Source of the DNA: an uncultured Pelagibacteraceae bacterium
GTDB taxonomy: Bacteria; Pseudomonadota; Alphaproteobacteria; Pelagibacterales; Pelagibacteraceae
Direction of reading: 5' to 3'
Length of the DNA stretch: 64,000 nucleotides
Assembly (NCBI GenBank): GCA_902580115.1
Contig: CACHJN010000001.1
Coordinates: 62,001 to 126,000, forward strand
Under the pieces are notes generated by a model. The model saw only the letters and a list, made by a program, of their open reading frames with translations, did not search any database and was not told where the DNA came from. This document shows, piece after piece, positions 1 through 10,125 of this stretch (position 1 is the first letter of the stretch; each line of letters begins with the position of its first letter). Both the position numbers and the translations under genes were made by a program.

Positions 1-159
1 TACTTGATATCCTCTTTGTAACGATGCTCTATCAAATTTACCAAGTAAACCTTTAAAGCTCCAATCTACTTTTATTGGATCGATTTGTTCTGCGGATTTG
101 AGAGTGTTAAAAATAGTAAGAGATAATAGTATACAAAAAAATAATTTAAATTTTTTCAT
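1..159 (-). CDS. petC: Cytochrome c1 (bc1 complex), N-terminal fragment cut by window edge
   Basis: Reverse-strand reading from ATG at 159 gives a signal-peptide-like start followed by ..[23 protein letters not shown]; directly downstream of cytochrome b in petABC order. Confidence 0.8.
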   Translation of the reverse strand, partial: MKKFKLFFCILLSLTIFNTLKSAEQIDPIKVDWSFKGLLGKFDRASLQRGYQV

Positions 160-1405
160 TATCCTTCTTCGCCATTGAATAATCAGCCGATCCTGATAGG
201 ACTGGCTCGGATATACTTAAAGGGACAGGTTCAGTTTTTTCTAAATATCCAACTACTGGTAATACTACTAAAAAGTGAAGGAAATAATAAACAGTTCCAA
301 CTCTTGCTAAAACTAAGTAAATACCTTCAGCTGGCATTGCTCCTACATAACCAAGAACTAAAACATCTATTATTAAAATCCAAAAGAACTGTCTATAGAT
401 TGGTCTGAATACTGCTGATCTTACTTTAGATGTATCTAACCATGGAAGCACAAATAAAATGAATATTGCGCCAAACATAAGAATTACGCCACCAAGTTTA
501 TCTGGTACTGATCTTAGAATTGCATAAAAAGGTAATAAATACCATTCAGGGACTATGTGTGCCGGAGTAACCATTGGATTAGCTTGAATATAATTGTCTG
601 AGTGTCCAAGAACGTTAGGAGCAAAAAACACAAATCCTGCAAAAATAATCATGAATAAAAGTAAGGCAAATGTATCTTTAATGGTAATATACGGATGAAA
701 AGGAACTGTATCTTTAGATGGTTTTTTAATGTCTATGCCGACAGGGTTATTATTTCCTGGTACATGTAATGCCCATATGTGTAGAACAACTAAACCTAAA
801 ATTAAAAAAGGAATTAAATAATGTAAGCTAAAAAATCTTGTTAATGTAGGATTATCAACTGAGTATGCTCCCCATAACCATGTAGTAATACTATCCCCAA
901 CTAAAGGAATTGCGCTAAATAAATTCGTGATAACAGTCGCTCCCCAAAAACTCATTTGACCCCAAGGCAAAACATAACCCATAAAAGCAGCAGCCATCAT
1001 AAGAAGATAAATCATCAAGCCAATTATCCATATTATTTCTCTTGGAGATTTATAAGACCCATAGAATAAAGATCTAAATATGTGAATATAAACTGCTAAG
1101 AAAAACATTGAAGCGCCATTACTATGTATATATCTAATTAACCAACCGTAATTAACATCTCTCATAATATGCTCCACACTTGCAAAAGCTAAATCTGCGT
1201 GAGCAACGTAATGCATCGCCAAAACTATTCCAGTAATAATTTGGGTTAATAAACAAAAAGTTAATATACCACCAAAGGTCCACCAATAATTTAAATTTTT
1301 AGGAGTTGGATAATCTGTTAAATGTGATGCCAATGACAACAAAGGCAATCTATCGTTAAACCATTTTCCAGCTTTAGACTTTGGTACGTATTCTTGTTCA
1401 CTCAT
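146..1405 (-). CDS. petB: Ubiquinol-cytochrome c reductase cytochrome b
   Basis: 419 aa, cytochrome b motifs ([36 protein letters not shown]). Confidence 0.97.
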   Translation of the reverse strand: MSEQEYVPKSKAGKWFNDRLPLLSLASHLTDYPTPKNLNYWWTFGGILTFCLLTQIITGIVLAMHYVAHADLAFASVEHIMRDVNYGWLIRYIHSNGASMFFLAVYIHIFRSLFYGSYKSPREIIWIIGLMIYLLMMAAAFMGYVLPWGQMSFWGATVITNLFSAIPLVGDSITTWLWGAYSVDNPTLTRFFSLHYLIPFLILGLVVLHIWALHVPGNNNPVGIDIKKPSKDTVPFHPYITIKDTFALLLFMIIFAGFVFFAPNVLGHSDNYIQANPMVTPAHIVPEWYLLPFYAILRSVPDKLGGVILMFGAIFILFVLPWLDTSKVRSAVFRPIYRQFFWILIIDVLVLGYVGAMPAEGIYLVLARVGTVYYFLHFLVVLPVVGYLEKTEPVPLSISEPVLSGSADYSMAKKDNEKI

Positions 1406-1410
1406 AAATT

Positions 1411-1932
1411 TTATCCAATCTTAATTGTATTAGCATCAACAAATTCATATTTTGGTATTTCCATATTTTTAGGTGCTGGGCCTTTTCTGATCCTACCTGA
1501 TAAATCGTAGTGCGAGCCATGACAAGGACAAAACCATCCTTTGTAATCTCCTTTATTTGAAAGCGGAACACACCCAAGATGTGTGCAGACTCCTAACATA
1601 ACGAGCCATTCATCTTTTCCACTTTTTACTCTTTCTTCATCTTTTTCTGGATGAGGAAGATCTTCTAGAGAAACTGATCTTGCTTCTAAAATTTCTTCCT
1701 GAGTTCGCCTTTTTAAAAAAACAGGTTTGCCTCTCCATAAAACAGTTATAGATTTGCCAGGCTCAATTTGACTTATATCAACTTCAGTGGTTGCTAAAGC
1801 CTTTTGAGCTCTATCAGGATTCATTTGGTCTATTAAAGGCCATATGACGGCTCCTAGGCCTACTGCACCAACTGTGTAACTAGTGGTAAATAAAAAGTCT
1901 CTTCTCGTTGTTTTTTTATCTGATTTATCCAT
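1411..1932 (-). CDS. petA: Ubiquinol-cytochrome c reductase Rieske iron-sulfur subunit
   Basis: CTHLGCVPL ... CPCHGSHYD Rieske motifs, N-terminal TAT-like RRDFLF. Confidence 0.97.
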   Translation of the reverse strand: MDKSDKKTTRRDFLFTTSYTVGAVGLGAVIWPLIDQMNPDRAQKALATTEVDISQIEPGKSITVLWRGKPVFLKRRTQEEILEARSVSLEDLPHPEKDEERVKSGKDEWLVMLGVCTHLGCVPLSNKGDYKGWFCPCHGSHYDLSGRIRKGPAPKNMEIPKYEFVDANTIKIG

Positions 1933-2015
1933 ATTGATGTTTATACTCTTATTTATTAAATAAGACAGAAAATTAATATTTTCTAGGGTCAGAATGACAC
2001 ATAATATTATTGATA

Positions 2016-2465
2016 ATGATTAGTATTGCTCTTTTTAAACCTGATATTCCGCAAAACACTGCCTCAATTTTGAGACTTTGCGCTTGCTTGGGATTAAAAT
2101 TGCATATTATTGAACCATGTGGTTTTAATTTAAACGATCCTAGATTTAAAAGGGTAATTATGGATTATATTAATCAGAGTAGTATTATTAGATATGTAAA
2201 TTTCAAAGAACTTTTAAATAAAAATAAAAAATCAAGAGTTATATTAATGTCGACAAAAGCAAAAAAATCGTTATTTAGATTTAAATTCAAAAATAATGAC
2301 ATAATTCTTTTGGGTAGAGAAAGTAAAGGAGTGGCAGATTATGTTCACAAAGAACTGCAAAATAAGTTAAAAATTCCAATTTCTAATAAAACTAGGTCTT
2401 TAAATGTAGCCGTAACTGCTGCAATTGCATCTGCAGAGGCTTTAAGGCAAATTAAAAAATTTTAA
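2016..2465 (+). CDS. trmL: tRNA (cytidine(34)-2'-O)-methyltransferase
   Basis: SPOUT family; LFKPDIPQNTASILRLCA, LLGRESKGV, SLNVAVTAAI; ATG start at 2016 preferred over the TTG at 2010. Confidence 0.9.
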   Translation: MISIALFKPDIPQNTASILRLCACLGLKLHIIEPCGFNLNDPRFKRVIMDYINQSSIIRYVNFKELLNKNKKSRVILMSTKAKKSLFRFKFKNNDIILLGRESKGVADYVHKELQNKLKIPISNKTRSLNVAVTAAIASAEALRQIKKF

Positions 2466-2466
2466 T

Positions 2467-3291
2467 ATGGATATAGAAGATAAAAAAACATACTCAGATA
2501 AATGGTTTGCATATTTACAAGAACAAATTTGCAATCATTTTGAAAATTTTGAAAAAGACTCAAAAAGTTTAAAAAGATTTGTTTCTACAAATTGGTATAA
2601 AAAAAATAACGGTGGAGGAGGCACTTATAAAATATTGAGAAATGGAAAAATATTTGACAAGGTCGGTGTAAACAAATCTACTGTTTCAGGCGTATTTTCT
2701 AAAAAATTTCGTAAGAATATTCCTGGAGCGCAGAAAAATGGTAGGTATTGGGCTTCCGGGATTTCAGTAGTTGCTCATATGAAAAATCCTAAAATTCCAG
2801 CAATTCATTTTAATACAAGATTTATAGTGACATCAAAAAATTGGTTTGGAGGAGGAATTGATTTGACACCGTGTATTAAAGATAGAAGAGAAGAAATATT
2901 TTTTCATTCAAAACTAAAGAAAGTTTGCAAGGAAAATAGTAAAAATTACATTAAATATAAAAAATGGTGCGATAAGTATTTTTTCCTTCCCCATAGAAAT
3001 GAGCCTAGAGGAATTGGAGGTATTTTTTTTGATTACGTGAACAAGAACTGGGAAAAAGATTTTAAATTTGTTAGAGAAGTAGGGATGAATTTTATTGAAA
3101 TATCCAAAGATATTATTAAAAAAAAGAGTAAACTCAAATTTAATGGTGAAGATAAAAATATACAACTTTTAAAAAGAGGAAGATACGTGGAATTTAATTT
3201 GTTATATGACAGGGGAACAAAATTTGGTTTAAATTCTGGTGGAAACACTCATGCAATTTTAATGTCATTGCCACCGAAAGCAAGATGGTAA
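2467..3291 (+). CDS. hemF: Oxygen-dependent coproporphyrinogen III oxidase
   Basis: FGGGIDLTP, PHRNEPRGIGGIFFDY, YDRGTKFGL motifs. Confidence 0.95.
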   Translation: MDIEDKKTYSDKWFAYLQEQICNHFENFEKDSKSLKRFVSTNWYKKNNGGGGTYKILRNGKIFDKVGVNKSTVSGVFSKKFRKNIPGAQKNGRYWASGISVVAHMKNPKIPAIHFNTRFIVTSKNWFGGGIDLTPCIKDRREEIFFHSKLKKVCKENSKNYIKYKKWCDKYFFLPHRNEPRGIGGIFFDYVNKNWEKDFKFVREVGMNFIEISKDIIKKKSKLKFNGEDKNIQLLKRGRYVEFNLLYDRGTKFGLNSGGNTHAILMSLPPKARW

Positions 3292-3296
3292 ATTAA

Positions 3297-3773
3297 ATGG
3301 AAAAGGAACCTATAACTAAAGATGGTTTAGATAAGTTAAAAAAAGAATTAGAAAATTTAAAAAATATTGAAAGACCAAAAATAGTTGAAGCAATTTCAGA
3401 AGCAAGGTCTCATGGTGACTTGAAAGAAAATGCCGAGTACCATGCAGCTAAAGAACAACAAGCCAAAATTGAGGGAAGAGTTTTATCTATCAATGACACT
3501 ATCGCTAGAGCAAATGTAATTGATGTGACTAAATTAGATAATAACGGTAAAGTTATATTTGGATCAACTATAACAGTTGAAGATTTAGAAACAAAAAAAA
3601 AGATTAAATATAAATTAGTTGGAAAAGATGAGGCAGATATAAGCTTAAATTTAATTTATTTTAAAAGCCCTATTGGTAAAGCTTTAATTGGTAAAACTTG
3701 TAAAGAAATGATAAGTGTTGAAACACCATCTGGAGAGAGAAATTTTGAAATTTTAAAAGTTGATTATATTTAG
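3297..3773 (+). CDS. greA: Transcription elongation factor GreA
   Basis: 158 aa; EARSHGDLKENAEYHAAKEQQ motif. Confidence 0.97.
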   Translation: MEKEPITKDGLDKLKKELENLKNIERPKIVEAISEARSHGDLKENAEYHAAKEQQAKIEGRVLSINDTIARANVIDVTKLDNNGKVIFGSTITVEDLETKKKIKYKLVGKDEADISLNLIYFKSPIGKALIGKTCKEMISVETPSGERNFEILKVDYI

Positions 3774-5035
3774 TTTGAAGAAGTATTTTTCTTAATAATA
3801 ACTTCAAAATCTTTATAAGGTAAATTAAAATTATTTTGAACCCAAGTTTTTTCAGCTTCTTTAAGTATTATTCCAATTTTTTTTCCTTCTTGAATACCTT
3901 TCTTTAATAAAAATTTTCCATCATATGGAAATTTTGGAATTGAAATTTTGTCTATAAATTGGAAAAAACTCGCATCTTTTGAAAAAATTTTTCTTTTATC
4001 AAGTAAATATAAACAAAATAATATTTTAATATTTGTAGTACCTATATTATACAAGTTACTCTTTAATTTTTTTTTAAAAAATTCTTTATCTTTAAAAGCA
4101 TCTTTAAATTTACCACCTAGTAAATTTAAATTTTCATGTAATTTATTGGATATTTTATATTTATGAGAAAAATATTCATGATTATCTTTTAAATCGACCA
4201 AAAGTATTGATAGTAATAATATTTCTGAAATTTCAATATTATTTTTAATTATTTTAAAGTTTTTTAATCTGTGAATATTTTTAAACTCAGGAAAAACTAA
4301 AATAAATATCTTTAATAATTCTTTGTTATCAATTATTTTAAAAAAATTTTTCAATTTAAGTATTTTTAATAATTCAGATAGAACTCTTTCTTTAGAAAGA
4401 CTTTTAATACCGTTTAATTTCAATTTAATAGCTTGAACTGTTGATTGTTCTACAGACGAGTTATATTGTATTGTAAATCTTAAAAATCTAATAATCCTAA
4501 GAAAATCTTCTTCAATTCTTGTTTGAGGATCTCCTATAAACTTTACTACATTGTTATTAAGATCGTTAATTCCTTGTTGAGGATCAAAAATTTTTCCTTT
4601 TTTGTTCAAGTATATTGCATTAATTGTAAAATCTCTTCTTTTGGAGTCTTCCCTCCAGTCATCAATATTTTCAATTTCAGCATGTCTACCATCTGTCTTA
4701 ATATCTTTTCTTAAAGTTGTTAATTCAAATTTTTTATTATCTAAAACTATTGTGACTGATCCATGTTCAAGGCCAGTTTCAATAATCTTAAATTTGGAGT
4801 TATGTAATTTTTTTTTTAGTTCATCAGGCGTAAAAATTGTGGCTATATCTATATCATCAATTTTTTTAGACTGTAAATAATTTCTCACACAGCCTCCAAC
4901 AAACATAGCAACTTCCTTGTCCTTTGACTCTCCATCTTCTAGGTTTTGAAACAAAAGTTTTATTTCTTTATTATTATAAAACGGGAAAAAATACTTATTT
5001 ATATTTGAGATTAAATTGTTAATAATTTTTATCAT
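3770..5035 (-). CDS. cca: CCA tRNA nucleotidyltransferase / poly(A) polymerase family
   Basis: GGCVRNYL...DIDIAT nucleotidyltransferase core, RRDFTINAI; start placed at MIKIINN because the longer ORF runs into tRNA-Gln. Confidence 0.9.
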   Translation of the reverse strand: MIKIINNLISNINKYFFPFYNNKEIKLLFQNLEDGESKDKEVAMFVGGCVRNYLQSKKIDDIDIATIFTPDELKKKLHNSKFKIIETGLEHGSVTIVLDNKKFELTTLRKDIKTDGRHAEIENIDDWREDSKRRDFTINAIYLNKKGKIFDPQQGINDLNNNVVKFIGDPQTRIEEDFLRIIRFLRFTIQYNSSVEQSTVQAIKLKLNGIKSLSKERVLSELLKILKLKNFFKIIDNKELLKIFILVFPEFKNIHRLKNFKIIKNNIEISEILLLSILLVDLKDNHEYFSHKYKISNKLHENLNLLGGKFKDAFKDKEFFKKKLKSNLYNIGTTNIKILFCLYLLDKRKIFSKDASFFQFIDKISIPKFPYDGKFLLKKGIQEGKKIGIILKEAEKTWVQNNFNLPYKDFEVIIKKNTSSN

Positions 5036-5040
5036 TATTT

Positions 5041-5114
5041 TGGCTGGGGCACTAGGATTCGAACCTAGGATGGTGGTACCAAAAACCACTGCCTTACCGC
5101 TTGGCTATGCCCCA
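5041..5114 (-). tRNA. tRNA-Gln (anticodon UUG), 3' CCA encoded
   Basis: Reverse complement TGGGGCATAGCCAAGCGGTAAGGCAGTGGTTTTTGGTACCACCATCCTAGGTTCGAATCCTAGTGCCCCAGCCA folds as cloverleaf; anticodon loop TTTTGGT. Confidence 0.97.
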
Positions 5115-5147
5115 ATTCTCTGCTTGATATATCATAAATAATTTAAT

Positions 5148-5978
5148 TTAAATAGTTTTTGTAATAGCGCACCAATATTTGGGGTATTTTCTTTTCAAAT
5201 AAGTGACGGCAAGTTTAGCTGTTTTTTTTGATTGAAAAACTCCATAACAAGCTGAGCCTGATCCGGTCATCCTTGAGAACGCGCAGCCTTTTTGATTGTT
5301 TATAAATTTAAGCAATTGAGAAATTTTTGGATATTTTTTTTCAACTATTTTTTGGAGATCATTATGATCTTTTTTTATTGCTTCAAAAAATTTTTTTTTA
5401 TTTAATCTTTTTGAATAATAATTTTTTGAAGATGAGCTAAAATTTTTAACCATTTTATAAATATTTTTTGTTTTGCAATGAATATTTGGGAAAATGATTA
5501 AAAAAAAATAATCAATACTATTTCTAGATTTTTTTACGTTTCGTAAATTTTTTTGAAATGAAGATTTATGCAAAAATAATTTAAAATCAGATCCAACTTT
5601 TTTTTCAAAAATACTTATTTGTTTTTTATTAAGCTTATTTTTAAGAAAATATTTTACAATGCTCACCGAGTTACTCGTACCTCCACCAAGGCCAGCGTAC
5701 ACTGGAATATTTTTTTTAATATCAATTTTATAATGACCTCTCAAATTATGATATTTTCTAAGTATTGTTAATGTTACCAATACGCTGTTTTTTCTTAAGT
5801 TAATATTATTTTTAAACTTTCCTTTAAAAGTAACTATATCTTTTTTACTTTTTTTGATATTTATTTCATCGAATACGTTGACTAAAGTTGAATTAGTTTC
5901 AATATTATGCATTCCGTTAGTAAGTTTGTTTAAAACTCTCAAGGTTAAATTAATTTTAGAATAAGATTTGACTCTCAT
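5148..5978 (-). CDS. ispE: 4-diphosphocytidyl-2-C-methyl-D-erythritol kinase
   Basis: GHMP kinase; SYSKINLTLRVL, PVYAGLGGGTSNS, MTGSGSACYG. Confidence 0.95.
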   Translation of the reverse strand: MRVKSYSKINLTLRVLNKLTNGMHNIETNSTLVNVFDEINIKKSKKDIVTFKGKFKNNINLRKNSVLVTLTILRKYHNLRGHYKIDIKKNIPVYAGLGGGTSNSVSIVKYFLKNKLNKKQISIFEKKVGSDFKLFLHKSSFQKNLRNVKKSRNSIDYFFLIIFPNIHCKTKNIYKMVKNFSSSSKNYYSKRLNKKKFFEAIKKDHNDLQKIVEKKYPKISQLLKFINNQKGCAFSRMTGSGSACYGVFQSKKTAKLAVTYLKRKYPKYWCAITKTI

Positions 5979-7696
5979 TAATTTATTGAAGTTGGGCCGT
6001 TAAGAATTTTTTCCATAATTTTATTTTTAAGATCTTCCTCGGCTTCTTCTAAATTCAATACATATTTCCAATAGTATCTTGCCTGCAACTTTTCTCCACT
6101 TACCCATAGAATATCTGCAAAATGATCGTTAACTATAGGGTCTGAAGGCATAAGTTGAACAGCTTTTTTTAGGTACTCTTTTGCTTGTTCATATTTTTTT
6201 AGTTTGTATAAGGCCCACCCTAAAGAGTCTGTTATATAACCATCGTTTGACCTTAATCGATTTGCTTTCTCCAACATTTTAAGTGACTTTTCAATATTAA
6301 TTCCTTTTTCAATCCAGCTATAAGCTAAATAATTTATAACGTATGCTTGGTCCGGTTTTGCTTCAAGAGAGTCTAAAAAATCTTTTTCTGCTTTAGCCCA
6401 TTCATCTAATTGTTCATAAGCAATGCCCCTTCCATCTTTTGCTTTAGGATATAATTCATGAGCTTTTGAAATATTTTTGATTACCTTGGTGTAATATTTA
6501 ATAGACTCTTTGAACTTTTGATTATTTTTTAAAAATTGGGCAAAATCGTAAGTTTGATAAAGATTTGGTGACTTTAAATTCCTGTAACTTTTTTCAATTT
6601 CAAATAAAGCTTCTTTTGTTTTTAGCTTTTCATTTTTTAATCTTGCTATCTGCTTTGAAGAATGCCAACTATAATTTTCTCCAAATTTTTTTAGAAGAAG
6701 ATAAATTTTATTTGCTTTTTCATAATCTCCTACCATTACGAAATTTTCAGCAAGTAATGTATTATATGAAAAAAAGTTTTGGTTTAAATATTTGGCTAAA
6801 TTCACATAGAAATTTGAGAAAGAATATAAACTTTGAGACGATAAAGCATTAGCAGTGATGTAAAATAACTCAGCAATTATATGTGAAATATTTTTACAAT
6901 TAAAACTATTCTGTAAATAATTTTGTCTTTCTTTTTTTATATCAGAGTAAAGTTGGTTAAGTAATATGTTTCTTGGAACATCTAATAATTTTGCTTCTAA
7001 AACTAAAGTTGCTTTTTGGGGCAAACCCTTTTTTAACAAATAGTCGATGTAAAAAAAAGTATACCTCGAAAAGTCTGTATTTTGATCATTAACTAAATTT
7101 TTAAATTGTGCCTCAGCATTTTTTGTATCAAAATAGCAGTTTAAAAAAACATCATTTATTTTTTTAATATTTTTATATCTTGGACTTATCTGTTGAAAAA
7201 CCTCATTTGCTTCACTGAAATTTAAATTTGATTTTTCTATTTTTATCCAACTGAATATAATTTGGTTAAGTAATTCTTGTAAAGTGGGATAATTATTTTC
7301 ACTAATAGACGACATATAATCATATGCCTTATCAAAATTATTATTCTTAATAAGTTTGCTTAAGATAATTATATCGCTTTGAAAAAAATTCATCTCTTTT
7401 TTTTTTAGTTTTTTTGAGTACCGAAAAGCTTCATTGATTTTTGAATTATTAATAAGAGTTTCTATGTAGGATTTAGAAAATTGAGAATGATCATCCTCAA
7501 GATTTTCTAAATTTTTAAAAAAATCATAAGATTCTTTATATTTATTATCATTTAAAGAAACCACTCCAGAAAAATAATTTGATACGGATTCTCCTCTGTA
7601 AAATCTTTCTAAACTCACACCAGAGCTTGTTAATAAAAAAATATATAAAAAGAGAGTTTGTAAAAGTAATTTTTTTAGTTTAAAAAATTTAAGCAT
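5978..7696 (-). CDS. Tetratricopeptide repeat protein, probably exported
   Basis: Hydrophobic N-terminus and C-terminal TPR units (..AYVINYLAYSWIEKGINIEKSLKMLEKA..DSLGWALYKLKKYEQAKEYLKKA). Confidence 0.85.
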   Translation of the reverse strand: MLKFFKLKKLLLQTLFLYIFLLTSSGVSLERFYRGESVSNYFSGVVSLNDNKYKESYDFFKNLENLEDDHSQFSKSYIETLINNSKINEAFRYSKKLKKKEMNFFQSDIIILSKLIKNNNFDKAYDYMSSISENNYPTLQELLNQIIFSWIKIEKSNLNFSEANEVFQQISPRYKNIKKINDVFLNCYFDTKNAEAQFKNLVNDQNTDFSRYTFFYIDYLLKKGLPQKATLVLEAKLLDVPRNILLNQLYSDIKKERQNYLQNSFNCKNISHIIAELFYITANALSSQSLYSFSNFYVNLAKYLNQNFFSYNTLLAENFVMVGDYEKANKIYLLLKKFGENYSWHSSKQIARLKNEKLKTKEALFEIEKSYRNLKSPNLYQTYDFAQFLKNNQKFKESIKYYTKVIKNISKAHELYPKAKDGRGIAYEQLDEWAKAEKDFLDSLEAKPDQAYVINYLAYSWIEKGINIEKSLKMLEKANRLRSNDGYITDSLGWALYKLKKYEQAKEYLKKAVQLMPSDPIVNDHFADILWVSGEKLQARYYWKYVLNLEEAEEDLKNKIMEKILNGPTSIN

Positions 7697-7697
7697 A

Positions 7698-8393
7698 ATG
7701 TCAAAAAATATAAATAACAAATTAACCAAGTTAATTAAATACTATAGTTTGATTAACCACAATTTAATCTTTAGTAAAAATTCAATAAATCGATACAATA
7801 AAAAGGAGCCAATTATTCAAAAAGATAAGGCTTTAAATTTACAAAAGTTAAGAGATAAAATAAGTGAAATTACGAATTGCAAATTGAAAGAAAATGCCTC
7901 AAATCTTGTATTTTCTGATGGTAACCCTAATTCTAAGGTAATGATAATTGGAGAGGGTCCAGGTGCAAATGAGGATAAAGAGGGTTTTCCGTTTGTGGGA
8001 AGAGCAGGACAGCTTCTGGATAAAATGCTTCATGCTATAAACCTTAATCGTAAAAATGTTTATATTACAAATGTTGTAAATTATAGACCTCCAGAAAATA
8101 GAAGGCCTACGGAGAAAGAAGTGGAGAGATATCTTCCATATTTAAAAAAACATATTGAAATTATAAAACCAAAAATTATTTTACTTTTAGGCAGTACAGC
8201 AATGAATGCCATTTTGAAGAATGCAGATGTAATTTCAAAAATGAGAGGAAAATGGCATGAAATTGAGATCAATAACTTAAAAATATATTCGATTATATCT
8301 TTTCATCCAGCTTATCTTTTAAGACAACCAGATCAAAAAAAGTTCTCTTGGATAGACTTAAAAATGATTAGAGAAAAATTAAAAAAATTTTGA
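7698..8393 (+). CDS. Uracil-DNA glycosylase, family 4-like
   Basis: GEGPGANEDKEGFPFVGRAGQLLDKML, YITNVVNYRPPENR, SFHPAYLLR motifs. Confidence 0.9.
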   Translation: MSKNINNKLTKLIKYYSLINHNLIFSKNSINRYNKKEPIIQKDKALNLQKLRDKISEITNCKLKENASNLVFSDGNPNSKVMIIGEGPGANEDKEGFPFVGRAGQLLDKMLHAINLNRKNVYITNVVNYRPPENRRPTEKEVERYLPYLKKHIEIIKPKIILLLGSTAMNAILKNADVISKMRGKWHEIEINNLKIYSIISFHPAYLLRQPDQKKFSWIDLKMIREKLKKF

Positions 8394-8971
8394 AAAATCT
8401 AAAAAAGTTTAAAATTGTCGCTGGAGTAGATGAGGTTGGAAGAGGATGTTTAGCTGGTCCAGTTGTTTCTGCTGCAGTAATTTTAAAAAAAGGAGTTCAA
8501 ATTAAAAACTTAAAAGACTCAAAAAAACTTACTTTTGAACAAAGAATAGAAGTGTCTAAAAATATAAAAAAAAACTCTTTCTTTTCAATGGGTGTGGCTT
8601 CTGTCAAAGAAATTGAAAAATTAAATATTTTACAAGCTTCGCTATTATCGATGAAAAGAGCTATTTTGAGCTTATCTAGAAAACCAGATTTGATACTCGT
8701 AGATGGTATATTTGCTCCCCAGGTTTTTAATAAATGTAAAACTGTAATTAAAGGAGATGAAAAAATTAAATGTATTAGTGCGGCATCTATATTAGCAAAA
8801 GTTTATAGAGATAAAATAATGATTAAAATGTCAAAAAAATATAAAAACTATTTTTGGAATAAAAACTTTGGTTACGGAACCAAACAACATATATTAGGAT
8901 TAAAAAAGTATGGTTTAACAACAATGCATAGAAAAAATTTCAAACCCATACACAAGATGTTGTTAAAATAA
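8390..8971 (+). CDS. rnhB: Ribonuclease HII
   Basis: VAGVDEVGRGCLAGPV, KDSKKLT, ASILAKVYRD; TTG start overlapping the upstream TGA. Confidence 0.96.
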   Translation: MKNLKKFKIVAGVDEVGRGCLAGPVVSAAVILKKGVQIKNLKDSKKLTFEQRIEVSKNIKKNSFFSMGVASVKEIEKLNILQASLLSMKRAILSLSRKPDLILVDGIFAPQVFNKCKTVIKGDEKIKCISAASILAKVYRDKIMIKMSKKYKNYFWNKNFGYGTKQHILGLKKYGLTTMHRKNFKPIHKMLLK

Positions 8972-9047
8972 TTTTAAAGCAACTAAAAACCTTTTTTTTC
9001 ACGTAAAAATAATTGACCTGTGATTCAATTTAAGGTTGAATCTTCCT

Positions 9048-10118
9048 ATGTCATGTTTATTAAATAAAATTGTTAACGGTGATTGTCTAAAAGAGATAAA
9101 GAAAATTCCAGATAATTCTTTTGATTTAGTATTTGCAGACCCTCCTTACAATTTACAGATAGGCAAAAAATTAACTCGCCCCGATGCAAGTAAAGTGAAC
9201 GGAGTTAACGATAAATGGGATCAGTTTAACAGCTTTAAACATTATGACGATTTCTGCATAGCATGGCTTTCTGAATGCAAAAGAATTTTAAAAGAAAATG
9301 GAAGCATTTGGGTAATAGGTTCCTATCATAATATTTTTCGTTTAGGTTACCACTTACAAAATTTAAATTATTGGCTACTAAATGATGTGATTTGGAGAAA
9401 AAACAATCCAATGCCCAATTTTAGAGGCACTAGATTTACCAACGCTCATGAAACTCTTATTTGGGCCTCGAAAAGTAAAAAGTCAAAATATACGTTTAAT
9501 TATCAATCTATTAAATGTTTGAATGACGATTTACAGATGCGGTCTGATTGGCAATTTCCAATTTGTAATGGAAAAGAAAGATTAAAGAAAAACGGAAAAA
9601 AAATTCATTCTACTCAGAAGCCAGAAGCATTACTTCATAGAATTATACTGGCTACCACGAATAAAGGAGATAATATATTTGATCCTTTTTTAGGCACTGG
9701 GACAACCGCTGTTGTTGCAAAAAAATTAGGGAGAAATTGCTTCGGAATAGAGAAAGAAAAAAAATATTTTAAAGCAGCTAGCGACAGAATTAAAAAAACT
9801 AAAGTTATTGATGATAGTTATCTTGATACTATTGAAAATAATAAATCAAAGCCTAGAGTACCTTTTGGCTCACTAGTAGAGTTAGGGATACTAAAACCTG
9901 GTACAGTTTTATTTGATCCTAAAAAGAAATTTAATGCAAAAATTATGGTTGATGGGAGTATCAAACATAAAGAGTCTGAGGGCTCTATTCACAAAGTTGC
10001 AGCAAAAATTATGGGAGCAGAAAGTTATAATGGCTGGACTTACTGGCATTGTAAAGTTGGTAAATCGATTGTCTTAATTGATAATTTAAGACAAAAATTT
10101 TTAAATAAAGCTGGTTAA
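9048..10118 (+). CDS. ccrM: Adenine-specific DNA methyltransferase CcrM family (predicted GANTC)
   Basis: DPPYNLQIG, FDPFLGTGTTAVVAKKLGR and a C-terminal RAMA-like domain; ATG at 9048 preferred. Confidence 0.93.
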   Translation: MSCLLNKIVNGDCLKEIKKIPDNSFDLVFADPPYNLQIGKKLTRPDASKVNGVNDKWDQFNSFKHYDDFCIAWLSECKRILKENGSIWVIGSYHNIFRLGYHLQNLNYWLLNDVIWRKNNPMPNFRGTRFTNAHETLIWASKSKKSKYTFNYQSIKCLNDDLQMRSDWQFPICNGKERLKKNGKKIHSTQKPEALLHRIILATTNKGDNIFDPFLGTGTTAVVAKKLGRNCFGIEKEKKYFKAASDRIKKTKVIDDSYLDTIENNKSKPRVPFGSLVELGILKPGTVLFDPKKKFNAKIMVDGSIKHKESEGSIHKVAAKIMGAESYNGWTYWHCKVGKSIVLIDNLRQKFLNKAG

Positions 10119-10125
10119 TGATTAA

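Noticed and set aside
5036-5089. N-terminal extension of the cca ORF (MVFGTTILGSNPSAPAKIM)
   Set aside because: Runs through the tRNA-Gln gene; shorter start at 5035 fits better
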